Assembly (NCBI RefSeq): GCF_003490935.1
Contig: NZ_QQGD01000005.1
Location: forward strand, 61,398-125,397
Direction: 5' to 3'
Origin: Haemophilus haemolyticus_M
Lineage (GTDB): Bacteria > Pseudomonadota > Gammaproteobacteria > Enterobacterales > Pasteurellaceae
Length of the DNA: 64,000 nt
The translations under genes and the position numbers were made by a program. Numbering within the stretch: position 1 is the stretch's first letter; each line of letters opens with the position of its first letter. The notes beneath the pieces are model-generated. The model searched no databases. It saw only the letters and a program-made list of their open reading frames with translations, and was not told the origin of the DNA. This document shows positions 42,846-52,342 of the stretch, piece by piece.

Positions 42846-42920
42846 ATAATTTATCCCTTTTGGGGTAGCAATTCTCGTTTCCTGCTTCTCAGTTTTTCTA
42901 TTTCGTAGTGGGGAACCATT

Positions 42921-42956
42921 ATGTTTAACCGTTGGTTTGTTTATCCACGGTATTGA
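42921..42956 (+). other. Possible 11-codon leader ORF before nagB
   Basis: ATG to TGA encoding MFNRWFVYPRY, preceded by GGGGAA at 7 nt and ending 18 bp before the nagB ATG. It is aromatic-rich. Might be a leader peptide or chance. Confidence 0.25.
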
Positions 42957-42974
42957 AAATAAAGGAAGTATAGT

Positions 42975-43778
42975 ATGCGTCTTATTCCTCTACACAACGA
43001 ACAACAGGTGAGTCGTTGGGCTGCACGCCATATTGTTGATCGTATCAATCATTTTAATCCTACGGCTGAACGCCCTTTTGTTCTCGGTTTACCAACTGGT
43101 GGTACGCCATTAAAAACTTACCAAGAATTAATCGCACTTTGTAAAGCGGGAGAGGTGAGCTTTAAGCATGTGGTAACATTCAATATGGACGAATATGTGG
43201 GTTTACCAGAGGAACATCCTGAAAGTTATCATAGTTTTATGTATAACAATTTTTTCAATCATATCGATATTCAGCCAGAAAATATCAATATTCTTAATGG
43301 CAACACGGATGATCATGATGCGGAATGTCGCCGTTATGAAGAAAAAATTAAATCTTACGGAAAAATTAATTTATTTATGGGCGGAGTAGGTAATGATGGT
43401 CATATCGCCTTTAATGAGCCAGCGTCATCATTAAGTTCCCGTACTCGTATTAAAACGTTAACTCAAGACACACTGATCGCAAATTCACGCTTCTTTGATA
43501 ATGATGTGAATAAAGTGCCTAAATATGCTTTAACTATTGGCGTAGGCACATTATTAGATGCCGAAGAAGTGATGATCCTTGCGACAGGCCATCATAAGGC
43601 ACTTGCAGTTCAAGCTGCTGTAGAAGGTGGTGTGAACCATATGTGGACAGTGAGTGCACTTCAGCTACATCGCCATTTTGTGTTAGTTTGTGATGAACCT
43701 GCTCAACAAGAATTGAAAGTAAAAACTGTTAAATATTTTACTGAATTAGAACAACGCGCCATTCATAGCGTGTTATAA
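42975..43778 (+). CDS. nagB: Glucosamine-6-phosphate deaminase
   Basis: Converts GlcN-6-P to fructose-6-P and ammonia, 267 aa. Catalytic residues sit at the E. coli positions: Asp72 in NMDEYVGLP, Asp141 and His143 in GNDGHIAFNEP, and Glu148. AAAGGAAG is upstream. Final step shared by the sialic acid and GlcNAc routes. Confidence 0.98.
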   Translation: MRLIPLHNEQQVSRWAARHIVDRINHFNPTAERPFVLGLPTGGTPLKTYQELIALCKAGEVSFKHVVTFNMDEYVGLPEEHPESYHSFMYNNFFNHIDIQPENINILNGNTDDHDAECRRYEEKIKSYGKINLFMGGVGNDGHIAFNEPASSLSSRTRIKTLTQDTLIANSRFFDNDVNKVPKYALTIGVGTLLDAEEVMILATGHHKALAVQAAVEGGVNHMWTVSALQLHRHFVLVCDEPAQQELKVKTVKYFTELEQRAIHSVL

Positions 43779-43783
43779 GATCC

Positions 43784-43809
43784 TACCGCTCAAAAGAGCG
43801 GTAATTTTT
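43784..43809 (+). terminator. Terminator-like hairpin between nagB and nagA
   Basis: TACCGCTC-AAAA-GAGCGGTA followed by ATTTTT, 6 bp after nagB. It may attenuate nagA. Confidence 0.8.
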
Positions 43810-43835
43810 CTGATTATTTTATTTAAGGACAAAAA

Positions 43836-44981
43836 ATGAGATATGCATTAACGAATTGTGTGATTTACACAAAATATGATGTTTTACGTGATTTTGCTGT
43901 AATTATTAACGGTGAAATTATTGAAGCGGTAGTTCCACAAGCTGAATTAGAAACAGGTATCAAAACCATTGATTTACAAGGTAATAATTTAACGGCTGGT
44001 TTTATTGATCTTCAATTAAATGGTTGTGGTGGTGTGATGTTTAACGACCAAACTAGCGTTGAAACCTTGGAAATTATGCAGGAAACTAACTTGAAATCAG
44101 GTTGTACAAGTTTCCTTCCTACTTTTATCACGGCACCAGATGAAAACATAAAAAGTGCGGTGAAAATTATGCGTGAATATCTAAATAAGCATAAAAACCA
44201 AGCACTTGGTTTACACATTGAAGGGCCGTTTATCAGTGTTGAGAAAAAAGGTGTACACCGTCCTGAATATATTCGTGAAATTACGCCTGAAATGAAGGAT
44301 TTCCTCTGTGAAAATGGTGATGTTATTACAAAAATTACCATTGCCGCAGAAAACCCAACCATTAACTATACACCTGATTTTGTGAAAGCTGGCATTATTG
44401 TATCTGTAGGGCATTCCAATGCAAGCTATGAAGTCGCTAAAGCTGCATTCCACAAAGGCGCAACTTTTGCGACTCACTTGCATAATGCAATGTCGCCAAT
44501 TAGTTCTGGTCGTGCTATGGGCGTAGTAGGTGCGGTACTAGATTCTGATGTTTACACCGGTATTATCGTGGATGGTGTGCATATCAATTACGGCAATGTT
44601 CGCATTGATAAAAAAATCAAAGGTGACAAACTTTGTATTGTGACTGACTCTCTCGCTGCAGCAGGTGCCCCACCTGAATTGGAAACCTTCACCTTCGTAG
44701 GAAAAACTATTTATATCCGAGATGGTCGCTGTTTTGATGCAAATGGTACGATCGCTGGTGCATCAATTACCATGATCGAGTCTATTAAAAATGCAGTGGA
44801 GTTTGTAGAAATTCCGCTTGCTGAAGCAATTCGAATGAGTAACCTTTATCCAGCACGAGCAATTGGTGTGGATGATCGTTTAGGTTCGGTAGAAAAAGGA
44901 AAAATCGCGAATTTAGCCGTGTTTACGTCAGATTATAAAGTGACAGCAACCGTGCTCAATGGTGAATGGAAACCTAATTGA
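43836..44981 (+). CDS. nagA: N-acetylglucosamine-6-phosphate deacetylase
   Basis: Amidohydrolase-family enzyme (381 aa) producing GlcN-6-P. Seen are DLQLNGCGG (about 57-65), the metal ligands in HIEGPF (about 128-133) and GHSNASYE (about 192-199) with a later HLHNAM, and the catalytic Asp in VTDSLAAAG near 271. AAGGAC precedes the ATG. It follows nagB on the same strand and completes the conversion of sialic acid to fructose-6-P. Confidence 0.97.
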   Translation: MRYALTNCVIYTKYDVLRDFAVIINGEIIEAVVPQAELETGIKTIDLQGNNLTAGFIDLQLNGCGGVMFNDQTSVETLEIMQETNLKSGCTSFLPTFITAPDENIKSAVKIMREYLNKHKNQALGLHIEGPFISVEKKGVHRPEYIREITPEMKDFLCENGDVITKITIAAENPTINYTPDFVKAGIIVSVGHSNASYEVAKAAFHKGATFATHLHNAMSPISSGRAMGVVGAVLDSDVYTGIIVDGVHINYGNVRIDKKIKGDKLCIVTDSLAAAGAPPELETFTFVGKTIYIRDGRCFDANGTIAGASITMIESIKNAVEFVEIPLAEAIRMSNLYPARAIGVDDRLGSVEKGKIANLAVFTSDYKVTATVLNGEWKPN

Positions 44982-45013
44982 TTTAAAGTGCGGTAAATTT
45001 TCCTGATTTTTTA

Positions 45014-45044
45014 TAGCCCAGCCAATCGGTTGGGTTATTTTTTG
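45014..45044 (+). terminator. Terminator of nagA
   Basis: TAGCCCAGCC and GGTTGGGTTA around a 4-nt loop, followed by a T-run. An uptake signal (AAAGTGCGGTAAATTTT) lies just before it. Confidence 0.85.
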
Positions 45045-45113
45045 CTTTACTACTTTAATAAGAATAATTTTCATCTATAATATAAAAACCAAGTTAATTA
45101 CTAGGAGATAGAT

Positions 45114-45869
45114 ATGGCAAAAGATGAAGTAGGGCATAATTTTCTTGCACGTTTAGGTAAAACTCGTTTGCGTCCAGGCGGTAAAAAAGCGACAGATTGG
45201 TTAATAGCCAATGGCGATTTTAGCCAAGATAAAAAAGTGTTAGAGGTTGCCTGTAATATGGGAACGACAGCAATTGGATTGGCGAAACAATTTGGTTGCC
45301 ATATTGAAGGTGTTGATTTAGACGAACATGCATTAGAAAAAGCACAAGCAAATATCGAAGCAAATGGCTTGCAAGAAAAAATTCATGTGCAGCGAGCGAA
45401 TGCGATGAAGTTGCCTTTCGAGGATGAAAGTTTTGATATTGTCATCAATGAAGCGATGCTCACAATGTTACCCGTGGAAGCTAAGAAAAAAGCCATTGCA
45501 GAATATTTTCGAGTGTTAAAACCCAATGGTTTATTGCTTACTCACGATGTTATGCTGGTGGGGAATGATCATCAAACGATTCTAGAAAATATGCGCAAAG
45601 CGATTAACGTGACGGTAACGCCATTAACGAAAGATGGATGGAAAGGAATATTCCAAGAAAGTGGCTTTAGAAATGTCGATACTTTCTCTGGTGAGATGAC
45701 CTTACTTTCACCAAAAGGGATGATTTATGATGAGGGTCTTCTTGGGACGTTAAAAATCATCCGTAATGCCATGAAAGCGGAAAATCGTGAGCAATTTAAA
45801 AGAATGTTCAAAACCTTTAATGATCCTGAACATAAATTACATTTTATTGCTGTATGTAGCCAAAAATAA
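45114..45869 (+). CDS. Class I SAM-dependent methyltransferase, unknown substrate
   Basis: A 251-aa protein with a Rossmann methyltransferase fold. Motif I reads VLEVACNMGTTAIGLA (about residues 43-58), with Cys-Asn where most relatives have Gly. Acidic motif II is IEGVDLDE (about 64-71), then FDIVINEAML. The Arg/Gly-rich N-terminus (RLGKTRLRPGGKKATDWL) is characteristic of this uncharacterised Pasteurellaceae group. GGAG is upstream. The substrate cannot be inferred from neighbours. Confidence 0.82.
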   Translation: MAKDEVGHNFLARLGKTRLRPGGKKATDWLIANGDFSQDKKVLEVACNMGTTAIGLAKQFGCHIEGVDLDEHALEKAQANIEANGLQEKIHVQRANAMKLPFEDESFDIVINEAMLTMLPVEAKKKAIAEYFRVLKPNGLLLTHDVMLVGNDHQTILENMRKAINVTVTPLTKDGWKGIFQESGFRNVDTFSGEMTLLSPKGMIYDEGLLGTLKIIRNAMKAENREQFKRMFKTFNDPEHKLHFIAVCSQK

Positions 45870-45880
45870 TATAAAAAAAT

Positions 45881-45912
45881 GAACCGCACTTTTATGTGCG
45901 GTTCATTTTTTT
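45881..45912. terminator. USS-derived terminator between the methyltransferase and yggS
   Basis: GAACCGCAC and GTGCGGTTC with a 6-nt loop, T-run on the plus strand and A/T-rich on the other; serves convergent genes. Confidence 0.88.
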
Positions 45913-45946
45913 CTTACGACAATTTTTTCAATAGAATTTTTTAGAT

Positions 45947-46648
45947 TTATTTTGAATAATCCCTTGCACCAAAAATCGCAGTACCAATACGTACCATAGT
46001 AGAGCCGCATTTTATTGCGCTCGGCATATCATCCGTCATTCCCATAGAAAGTGTATCAATTTGTTGATTGGGTAAGGCTTGTTTAAGTTGTTCAAATAGG
46101 TCTGACATTTTTTTGAACACAGCTTCTTGTTTTGCGATTTTATCGGTCGGCTCGGGTATTGCCATTAAGCCACGTAAGCGTAAGTGCGGTAAATTTTCGA
46201 TGTGTTTTGCCAGTGTTAACATTTCCTCAGGTTGAATACCTGATTTACTTTCTTCATCACTGATATTAACCTGAATCAAGACATTCAACGGTGCCTTATT
46301 CGTCGGTCGTTGTTCATTTAAACGCTCTGCAATTTTTGCTCGATCAAGTGTTTGCATCCAATCAAAATGTTCTGCAACGAGACGTGTTTTATTCGATTGT
46401 AATGGACCGATGAAATGCCATTCAAGGTTAATACCTTGAGACTCAAAATATTGGATCTTTTCTACACCTTCTTGCACATAATTTTCACCAAAAGCCCTTT
46501 GTCCAGCCCGATAAGCTGAAAGAATCGCGGAAATAGGTTTGGTCTTAGATACGGCAAGTAATTTTACGGTATTTTGATTGCGTTTAGCTTCTTCGCAAGC
46601 CGTTTCAATTTTTTGATGAATTAGGTTGAGATTATGTTGAATATCCAT
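45947..46648 (-). CDS. yggS: YggS/PLPBP-family PLP homeostasis protein
   Basis: A 233-aa single-domain PLP-binding barrel related to alanine racemase, lacking the racemase C-terminal domain. The PLP Lys is in LLAVSKTKP near residue 35, and the SMGMTDDMPSAI motif near 201 contacts the phosphate. The family buffers free PLP and influences amino-acid metabolism. AAAGGAG is upstream. It is divergent from the thr operon. Confidence 0.93.
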   Translation of the reverse strand: MDIQHNLNLIHQKIETACEEAKRNQNTVKLLAVSKTKPISAILSAYRAGQRAFGENYVQEGVEKIQYFESQGINLEWHFIGPLQSNKTRLVAEHFDWMQTLDRAKIAERLNEQRPTNKAPLNVLIQVNISDEESKSGIQPEEMLTLAKHIENLPHLRLRGLMAIPEPTDKIAKQEAVFKKMSDLFEQLKQALPNQQIDTLSMGMTDDMPSAIKCGSTMVRIGTAIFGARDYSK

Positions 46649-46730
46649 AGGTTCTCCTTTATAAAAGTGCGGTTAGTTTACACGAAATTTATTTACTGAG
46701 AAAATTTCTGAAAAATTTGTTACTTTCTGT

Positions 46731-46759
46731 TTGACAAGCTCGGGAAATTTCGGTATTTC
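46731..46759 (+). promoter_or_regulatory. thr operon promoter
   Basis: TTGACA at 46731-46736 and TATTTC at 46754-46759, 17 bp apart, about 30 bp before thrL. Confidence 0.75.
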
Positions 46760-46790
46760 TTTACGCATTCGTTTTTCAAGATAAAACACA

Positions 46791-46877
46791 ATGAAAAATA
46801 ACCGCACTTTATCCGTAATCATTAGCACGATTACCACCATTATGATGACCATTACTATGATTAATGGCGCGGGTTAG
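46791..46877 (+). CDS. thrL: thr operon leader peptide ThrL
   Basis: A 28-aa leader, too short for automatic calls. Thr and Ile dominate (STITTIMMTITMIN), as expected for attenuation by threonyl- and isoleucyl-tRNA. Codons 4-7 (N-R-T-L) are encoded by an uptake signal, AACCGCACTTTA. It lies between the promoter and the attenuator, 95 bp before thrA. Confidence 0.92.
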   Translation: MKNNRTLSVIISTITTIMMTITMINGAG

Positions 46878-46900
46878 TGCACCAAAAAACAGGATACAGA

Positions 46901-46934
46901 AAACCCGCGATTCAACTGAATAGCGGGTTTTTTT
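46901..46934 (+). terminator. thr operon attenuator
   Basis: AAACCCGC and GCGGGTTT form a perfect stem with a 14-nt loop followed by T residues, 23 bp after the leader stop. Ribosome stalling at Thr/Ile codons should prevent its formation. Confidence 0.9.
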
Positions 46935-46972
46935 ATAAATTTAAAAACACAATATCTCTAGGAGAACCAATC

Positions 46973-49420
46973 ATGCGCGTACTTAAATTTGGCGGCACTT
47001 CGCTTGCAAATCCGGAACGTTTTTCCCAAGCAGCGAAATTGATCGAGCAAGCTCATTTAGAAGAGCAGGCTGCAGGTGTTTTATCAGCACCAGCAAAAAT
47101 AACTAATCATCTCGTCGCCCTTTCTGAAAAAGCTGCATTAAATCAACCAATCGATACGCATTTCAACGAAGCAATCGAAATTTTCTATAACATCATCAAT
47201 GGCTTACATGCCGAAAATAATCAATTCGACTTAAATAGCACCAAAGCGCTTATTGATGCTGAATTTGCTCAAATTAAAGGATTATTAGAAGAAATTCGTC
47301 AGGCAGGAAAAGTAGAAGATGCAGTTAAAGCGACGATTGATTGCCGTGGTGAAAAACTTTCTATCGCAATGATGAAAGCTTGGTTTGAAGCGCGTGGCTA
47401 TAGCGTATATATTGTGGATCCGGTCAAACAATTATTAGCAAAAGGCGGTTATCTTGAGTCTTCAGTTGAAATTGAAGAATCAACAAAACGTGTTGATGCA
47501 GCAAGTATCGCAAAAGATAAAGTGGTGCTTATGGCAGGCTTTACTGCGGGTAACGAAAAAGGTGAGTTGGTGCTGCTCGGTCGTAATGGCTCAGATTATT
47601 CTGCAGCCTGTTTAGCCGCTTGTTTAGGCGCAAGTGTATGCGAAATTTGGACCGATGTGGATGGCGTTTATACTTGTGATCCGCGTTTAGTGCCTGATGC
47701 ACGTTTATTACCAACTCTTTCTTATCGTGAAGCGATGGAACTTTCTTATTTCGGTGCAAAAGTGATTCATCCTCGTACGATTGGCCCATTGTTGCCACAA
47801 AATATTCCTTGTGTCATTAAAAATACAGGAAATCCTTCTGCACCAGGTTCGATTATTGATGGCAATGTGAAATCAGAAAGTTTACAAGTCAAAGGTATCA
47901 CTAACTTAGATAACTTGGCGATGTTTAATGTATCAGGCCCTGGTATGCAAGGCATGGTAGGCATGGCATCTCGCGTATTTTCAGCTATGTCAGGTGCAGG
48001 CATTTCAGTCATTTTAATTACCCAGTCTTCGTCTGAATATAGTATTAGCTTCTGCGTGCCAGTGAAATCTGCAGAAGTCGCGAAAACCGTACTAGAAACT
48101 GAGTTTGCTAATGAATTAAATGAACATCAATTAGAACCAATTGAAGTGATTAAAGATTTATCCATTATTTCTGTTGTGGGCGATGGAATGAAGCAAGCGA
48201 AAGGCATTGCTGCTCGTTTCTTCTCTGCGTTAGCACAGGCAAATATTAGCATTGTGGCGATTGCACAAGGTTCTAGTGAACGTTCAATTTCTGCGGTTGT
48301 GCCACAAAATAAAGCAATTGAAGCAGTGAAAGCTACTCATCAGGCGCTTTTCAATAATAAAAAAGTAGTGGATATGTTTTTAGTGGGCGTTGGTGGAGTA
48401 GGCGGAGAATTAATTGAGCAGGTAAAGCGCCAAAAGGAGTATCTAGCAAAGAAGAATGTTGAAATCCGAGTTTGTGCTATTGCGAATTCCAACCGTATGT
48501 TGCTCGATGAAAATGGATTATGTTTAGACGATTGGAAAACCGATTTAGAAAATGCAACTCAGCCATCAGATTTTGATGTATTGCTTTCTTTCATTAAATT
48601 ACATCATGTGGTGAATCCAGTATTTGTAGATTGTACCTCAGCCGAATCTGTAGCGGGGCTTTATGCTCGTGCGTTAAAAGAAGGTTTCCATGTAGTCACG
48701 CCAAATAAAAAAGCGAATACACGAGAATTAGCTTATTACAATGAGTTACGCCAAAACGCTCAAGCAAGCCAACATAAATTCTTATATGAAACGAATGTGG
48801 GCGCTGGTTTACCAGTAATTGAAAATCTTCAAAACTTACTTGCTGCGGGTGATGAACTTGAATATTTTGAAGGCATTTTATCTGGCTCCCTTTCCTTTAT
48901 TTTTGGTAAATTAGAAGAGGGACTTTCTCTTTCAGAAGTCACCGCACTTGCTCGAGAAAAAGGCTTTACTGAGCCTGATCCTCGAGATGACCTTTCTGGA
49001 CAAGATGTAGCGCGCAAATTATTAATTCTTGCTCGTGAAGCAGGAATTGAGCTTGAACTTTCTGATGTTGAAGTTGAAGGTGTATTGCCGAAAGGCTTCT
49101 CTGAAGGAAAATCTGCAGATGAATTTATGGCAATGTTGCCACAGCTTGATGAAGAGTTTAAAGCTCGTGTTTCCACCGCTAAAGCTGAAAGCAAAGTATT
49201 GCGTTATGTTGGAAAAATTTGTGAAGGTAAATGTAAAGTATCTATTGTTGCAGTCGATCAGAATAACCCGCTTTATAAAGTGAAAGATGGTGAAAATGCT
49301 TTGGCATTTTATACTCGTTATTACCAACCTATCCCACTTTTATTACGTGGTTATGGCGCAGGCAATGCGGTTACTGCGGCAGGTATCTTTGCAGATATTT
49401 TAAGAACATTACAACATTAA
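46973..49420 (+). CDS. thrA: Bifunctional aspartokinase I / homoserine dehydrogenase I
   Basis: An 815-aa enzyme for the first and third steps from aspartate to threonine. Aspartokinase occupies about 1-290 (MRVLKFGGTSLAN at the start), ACT regulatory segments about 310-460, and homoserine dehydrogenase about 465-815 (VGVGGVGGELIEQV as the NAD(P) motif, DDLSGQDVARK near the active site). The ATG at 46973 has AGGAG upstream; the longer frame to 46877 runs through the attenuator and is not used. Threonine feedback is expected from the ACT region. Confidence 0.97.
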   Translation: MRVLKFGGTSLANPERFSQAAKLIEQAHLEEQAAGVLSAPAKITNHLVALSEKAALNQPIDTHFNEAIEIFYNIINGLHAENNQFDLNSTKALIDAEFAQIKGLLEEIRQAGKVEDAVKATIDCRGEKLSIAMMKAWFEARGYSVYIVDPVKQLLAKGGYLESSVEIEESTKRVDAASIAKDKVVLMAGFTAGNEKGELVLLGRNGSDYSAACLAACLGASVCEIWTDVDGVYTCDPRLVPDARLLPTLSYREAMELSYFGAKVIHPRTIGPLLPQNIPCVIKNTGNPSAPGSIIDGNVKSESLQVKGITNLDNLAMFNVSGPGMQGMVGMASRVFSAMSGAGISVILITQSSSEYSISFCVPVKSAEVAKTVLETEFANELNEHQLEPIEVIKDLSIISVVGDGMKQAKGIAARFFSALAQANISIVAIAQGSSERSISAVVPQNKAIEAVKATHQALFNNKKVVDMFLVGVGGVGGELIEQVKRQKEYLAKKNVEIRVCAIANSNRMLLDENGLCLDDWKTDLENATQPSDFDVLLSFIKLHHVVNPVFVDCTSAESVAGLYARALKEGFHVVTPNKKANTRELAYYNELRQNAQASQHKFLYETNVGAGLPVIENLQNLLAAGDELEYFEGILSGSLSFIFGKLEEGLSLSEVTALAREKGFTEPDPRDDLSGQDVARKLLILAREAGIELELSDVEVEGVLPKGFSEGKSADEFMAMLPQLDEEFKARVSTAKAESKVLRYVGKICEGKCKVSIVAVDQNNPLYKVKDGENALAFYTRYYQPIPLLLRGYGAGNAVTAAGIFADILRTLQH

Positions 49421-49431
49421 TAAGGATTCCC

Positions 49432-50382
49432 ATGTTAAGAATTTACGCCCCTGCATCTAGCGCGAATATTAGCGTAGGTTTCGATACTTTAGGCGCCGCG
49501 ATCTCTCCTATTGATGGTTCTCTGTTAGGTGATGTGGTTCAAATAGAATCTATTTCAAGTGGTTTTGAGTTAGAAAGTGCGGGCTATTTTGTTCGCAAAT
49601 TACCGAAAGAACCACAAAAAAATATTGTTTACCAAGCTTATGTGCTATTTAGCGAGCAATTAAAATTACGCGGAGGAAATGTGAAGCCTTTGCGTTTAAC
49701 GCTCGAAAAAAATATGCCTATAGGCTCTGGTTTAGGCTCTAGTGCTTGTTCTATTGTTGCTGCATTAGTAGCATTAAATCAGTTTCATAATGAACCTTTT
49801 TCGAAAATGGAATTGCTTGAAATGATGGGCGAATTGGAAGGGCGTATTTCTGGTTCTATCCATTATGATAATGTCGCACCTTGCTATCTTGGCGGTGTGC
49901 AATTTATGGTGCAATCGCTCGGCAATATTTGTCAAAAATTGCCATTTTTTGATAATTGGTATTGGGTGTTAGCATATCCGGGAATTGAAGTTTCTACTGC
50001 TGAAGCTCGAGCAATTTTACCGAAAAGCTATACTCGACAAGACGTGATTGCCCATGGTCGTCATTTAGGTGGCTTTGTGCATGCTTGCCATACCCATCAG
50101 GAAAACCTTGCGGCGATTATGATGAAAGATGTCATTGCCGAGCCTTATCGTGAATCTCTGCTACCTAATTTTGCTGAAGTAAAACAAGCTACACGCGATT
50201 TAGGTGCACTTGCCACAGGTATTTCAGGCTCAGGCCCAACAATTTTCTCTATTGCCCCAGATTTACAAACTGCAATTAAACTTTCAACTTATTTAGAGAA
50301 TCATTATTTACAAAATAATGAAGGTTTTGTGCATGTATGTAAGGTCGATAACGAAGGCGCAAGAGAAATTAAATTAATTTAA
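49432..50382 (+). CDS. thrB: Homoserine kinase
   Basis: GHMP-family kinase, 316 aa. The phosphate-binding motif PIGSGLGSSACSIVAAL lies near 91-107, and GSGPTIFSI is the C-terminal GHMP motif. It follows thrA by 11 bp with AAGGA before the ATG. Second structural gene of thrABC. Confidence 0.97.
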   Translation: MLRIYAPASSANISVGFDTLGAAISPIDGSLLGDVVQIESISSGFELESAGYFVRKLPKEPQKNIVYQAYVLFSEQLKLRGGNVKPLRLTLEKNMPIGSGLGSSACSIVAALVALNQFHNEPFSKMELLEMMGELEGRISGSIHYDNVAPCYLGGVQFMVQSLGNICQKLPFFDNWYWVLAYPGIEVSTAEARAILPKSYTRQDVIAHGRHLGGFVHACHTHQENLAAIMMKDVIAEPYRESLLPNFAEVKQATRDLGALATGISGSGPTIFSIAPDLQTAIKLSTYLENHYLQNNEGFVHVCKVDNEGAREIKLI

Positions 50383-50413
50383 ATAGATAAAATCAGATAA
50401 AAACGGATTAAAT

Positions 50414-51688
50414 ATGAATTTATACAATATCAAACATCCCGAAGAACAAGTCACTTTTTCTCAGGCTGTTCGGCAAGGGCTTGGTCGGGATCAAGGTTTA
50501 TTCTTTCCTGAAGTTATTCCTCAACTTAATAACATTGATGAATTACTTGAATTACCTCTTATTGAGCGTAGCCAAAAAATTCTAGGTGCATTAATTGGTG
50601 AAGAATTACCGAAAGCAACGTTAGATGAGATGGTGAAAAATGCGTTTACTTTCACCGCACAGTTAGAAAAAGTTGAAGATAATATTTATGCACTTGAATT
50701 ATTTCATGGGCCTACATTGGCATTTAAAGACTTTGGGGGCCGTTTTATGGCTCAGGCGCTTGCAGCAGTTCGTGGTGATGGCAAAATTACTATTTTAACG
50801 GCAACGTCTGGCGATACTGGGGCTGCTGTAGCACATGCGTTTTATGGATTAGAAAATATTAATGTAGTTATCCTTTATCCAAAAGGTAAAATCAGTCCAT
50901 TGCAAGAAAAGCTATTCTGTACTTTAGGTGGGAATATTCGTACAGTTGCGATTAACGCTGATTTCGATGCATGTCAGGCTTTAGTTAAGCAAGCCTTTGA
51001 TGATGTTGAATTGCGCCAAGCTATCGGGCTTAATTCTGCAAATTCTATTAATATTAGTCGCCTATTAGCTCAAGTTTGTTATTACTTTGAGGCTGTCGCA
51101 CAATTGCCAAAAGAAAAACGTGATAATGTTGTGGTTTCTGTGCCAAGTGGTAATTTTGGTAACTTAACTGCGGGGTTAATTGCAAAAACTTTAGGCTTGC
51201 CAATAAAACGCTTTGTCGCCTCAACAAACGCAAATGATACGGTGCCACGTTATTTGAAATCGGGTAATTGGGATCCTAAAACGACAGTTGCAACCCTTTC
51301 TAATGCAATGGATGTAAGTCGCCCAAATAACTGGCCAAGAGTGGAAGAACTGTTTAAACGAAATGGTTGGGATTTAACTGATTTAGGTTCGGGAATGCTA
51401 AGTGATAGCGAAACAGAAGATACCTTAAAAGCGATGCAGGCAAAAGGTTATTTATGTGAACCGCACGGAGCGATTGCTTATCAGGTGTTGAAAGATCAAC
51501 TTAAAGCGGGTGAGACAGGAATCTTCCTATGTACAGCACATCCAGCAAAATTTAAAGAATCCGTAGAACGTATTCTTGGTATTCAGTTACCATTGCCAGA
51601 AGCTCTAGATAAACATAATCAGCTGCCATTGCTTTCTGATGAAATGGATAATGATTTTGCACAACTACGGGCTTACTTATTGAAGTAA
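50414..51688 (+). CDS. thrC: Threonine synthase
   Basis: PLP enzyme (424 aa) making threonine from O-phosphohomoserine. The PLP Lys is in LAFKDFGGRF near 107, with the phosphate loop ATSGDTGAAVAHA near 130 and SVPSGNFGNLTAG near 238. Last gene of the thr operon, followed by a terminator. Confidence 0.97.
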   Translation: MNLYNIKHPEEQVTFSQAVRQGLGRDQGLFFPEVIPQLNNIDELLELPLIERSQKILGALIGEELPKATLDEMVKNAFTFTAQLEKVEDNIYALELFHGPTLAFKDFGGRFMAQALAAVRGDGKITILTATSGDTGAAVAHAFYGLENINVVILYPKGKISPLQEKLFCTLGGNIRTVAINADFDACQALVKQAFDDVELRQAIGLNSANSINISRLLAQVCYYFEAVAQLPKEKRDNVVVSVPSGNFGNLTAGLIAKTLGLPIKRFVASTNANDTVPRYLKSGNWDPKTTVATLSNAMDVSRPNNWPRVEELFKRNGWDLTDLGSGMLSDSETEDTLKAMQAKGYLCEPHGAIAYQVLKDQLKAGETGIFLCTAHPAKFKESVERILGIQLPLPEALDKHNQLPLLSDEMDNDFAQLRAYLLK

Positions 51689-51721
51689 TAAAGTGCGGTA
51701 AATTTTTATTGTATTTTGATG

Positions 51722-51751
51722 GCGCTTGATTTTCAGGCGCTATTTTATTTT
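51722..51751 (+). terminator. Terminator of the thr operon
   Basis: GCGCTTGA and TCAGGCGC (one wobble pair) around a 3-nt loop, followed by TATTTTATTTT. An uptake signal precedes it. Confidence 0.8.
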
Positions 51752-51860
51752 AGAAAATATACGTAGCAATAAAATATATTAATTATTTTAGATTGGATAG
51801 AGAGAATAGCTATTTTTCAATAAGCCAGTAATTTGAAAAGTAGTACTATATTTAGGCAAT

Positions 51861-51882
51861 AAAAAACACCTTTCGGTGCTTA
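51861..51882 (-). terminator. Terminator of the tRNA-Gly-Leu-Lys transcript
   Basis: GCACC-GAAA-GGTGT on the minus strand followed by TTTTT, 14 bp beyond the 3' end of tRNA-Lys. Confidence 0.85.
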
Positions 51883-51895
51883 CTTTATTTTTAAG

Positions 51896-51971
51896 TGGTG
51901 GGTCGTGAAGGATTCGAACCTTCGACCAACGGATTAAAAGTCCGCTGCTCTACCGACTGAGCTAACGACCC
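51896..51971 (-). tRNA. tRNA-Lys (UUU)
   Basis: A 76-nt cloverleaf on the minus strand: acceptor GGGTCGT pairs with ACGACCC, the anticodon loop CTTTTAA gives UUU, the T-loop is GGTTCGAATCC, and CCA is encoded. Confidence 0.97.
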
Positions 51972-52021
51972 AATTAGATGATTTTAAAGTAAATTTTAAA
52001 ATCTTTGAATTGGTGTTTAAA

Positions 52022-52108
52022 TGGTGCCCGAAGCCAGACTTGAACTGGCACGCCTCGAAAGGCGAGGGATTTTAAATCCCTTGTGTCTACCGATTCCACC
52101 ACTCGGGC
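52022..52108 (-). tRNA. tRNA-Leu (UAA)
   Basis: An 87-nt class II tRNA with a long variable arm (TCGCCTTTCGAGGCG), anticodon UAA in ATTTAAAAT, acceptor GCCCGAG, and encoded CCA. Confidence 0.97.
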
Positions 52109-52112
52109 AAAT

Positions 52113-52188
<76 letters not shown>

Positions 52189-52342
52189 ATTTATCATCAA
52201 TCAGCATTGCTGTATGACAACGGGGCGTATTTTACGGTTTTATAGTCTTGTGTCAAATGAAAAAATAAAAAAAAACTTTGTTTGATTAAAAATAAGACAA
52301 AATAATAAAAGTACGGTAGAAAATACCGCGCTTTATCCAGAA

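Noticed and set aside
46877..46972. N-terminal extension of ThrA by 32 residues
   Set aside because: It would be translated through the attenuator stem, while the ATG at 46973 has AGGAG and the conserved MRVLKFGGTS start.
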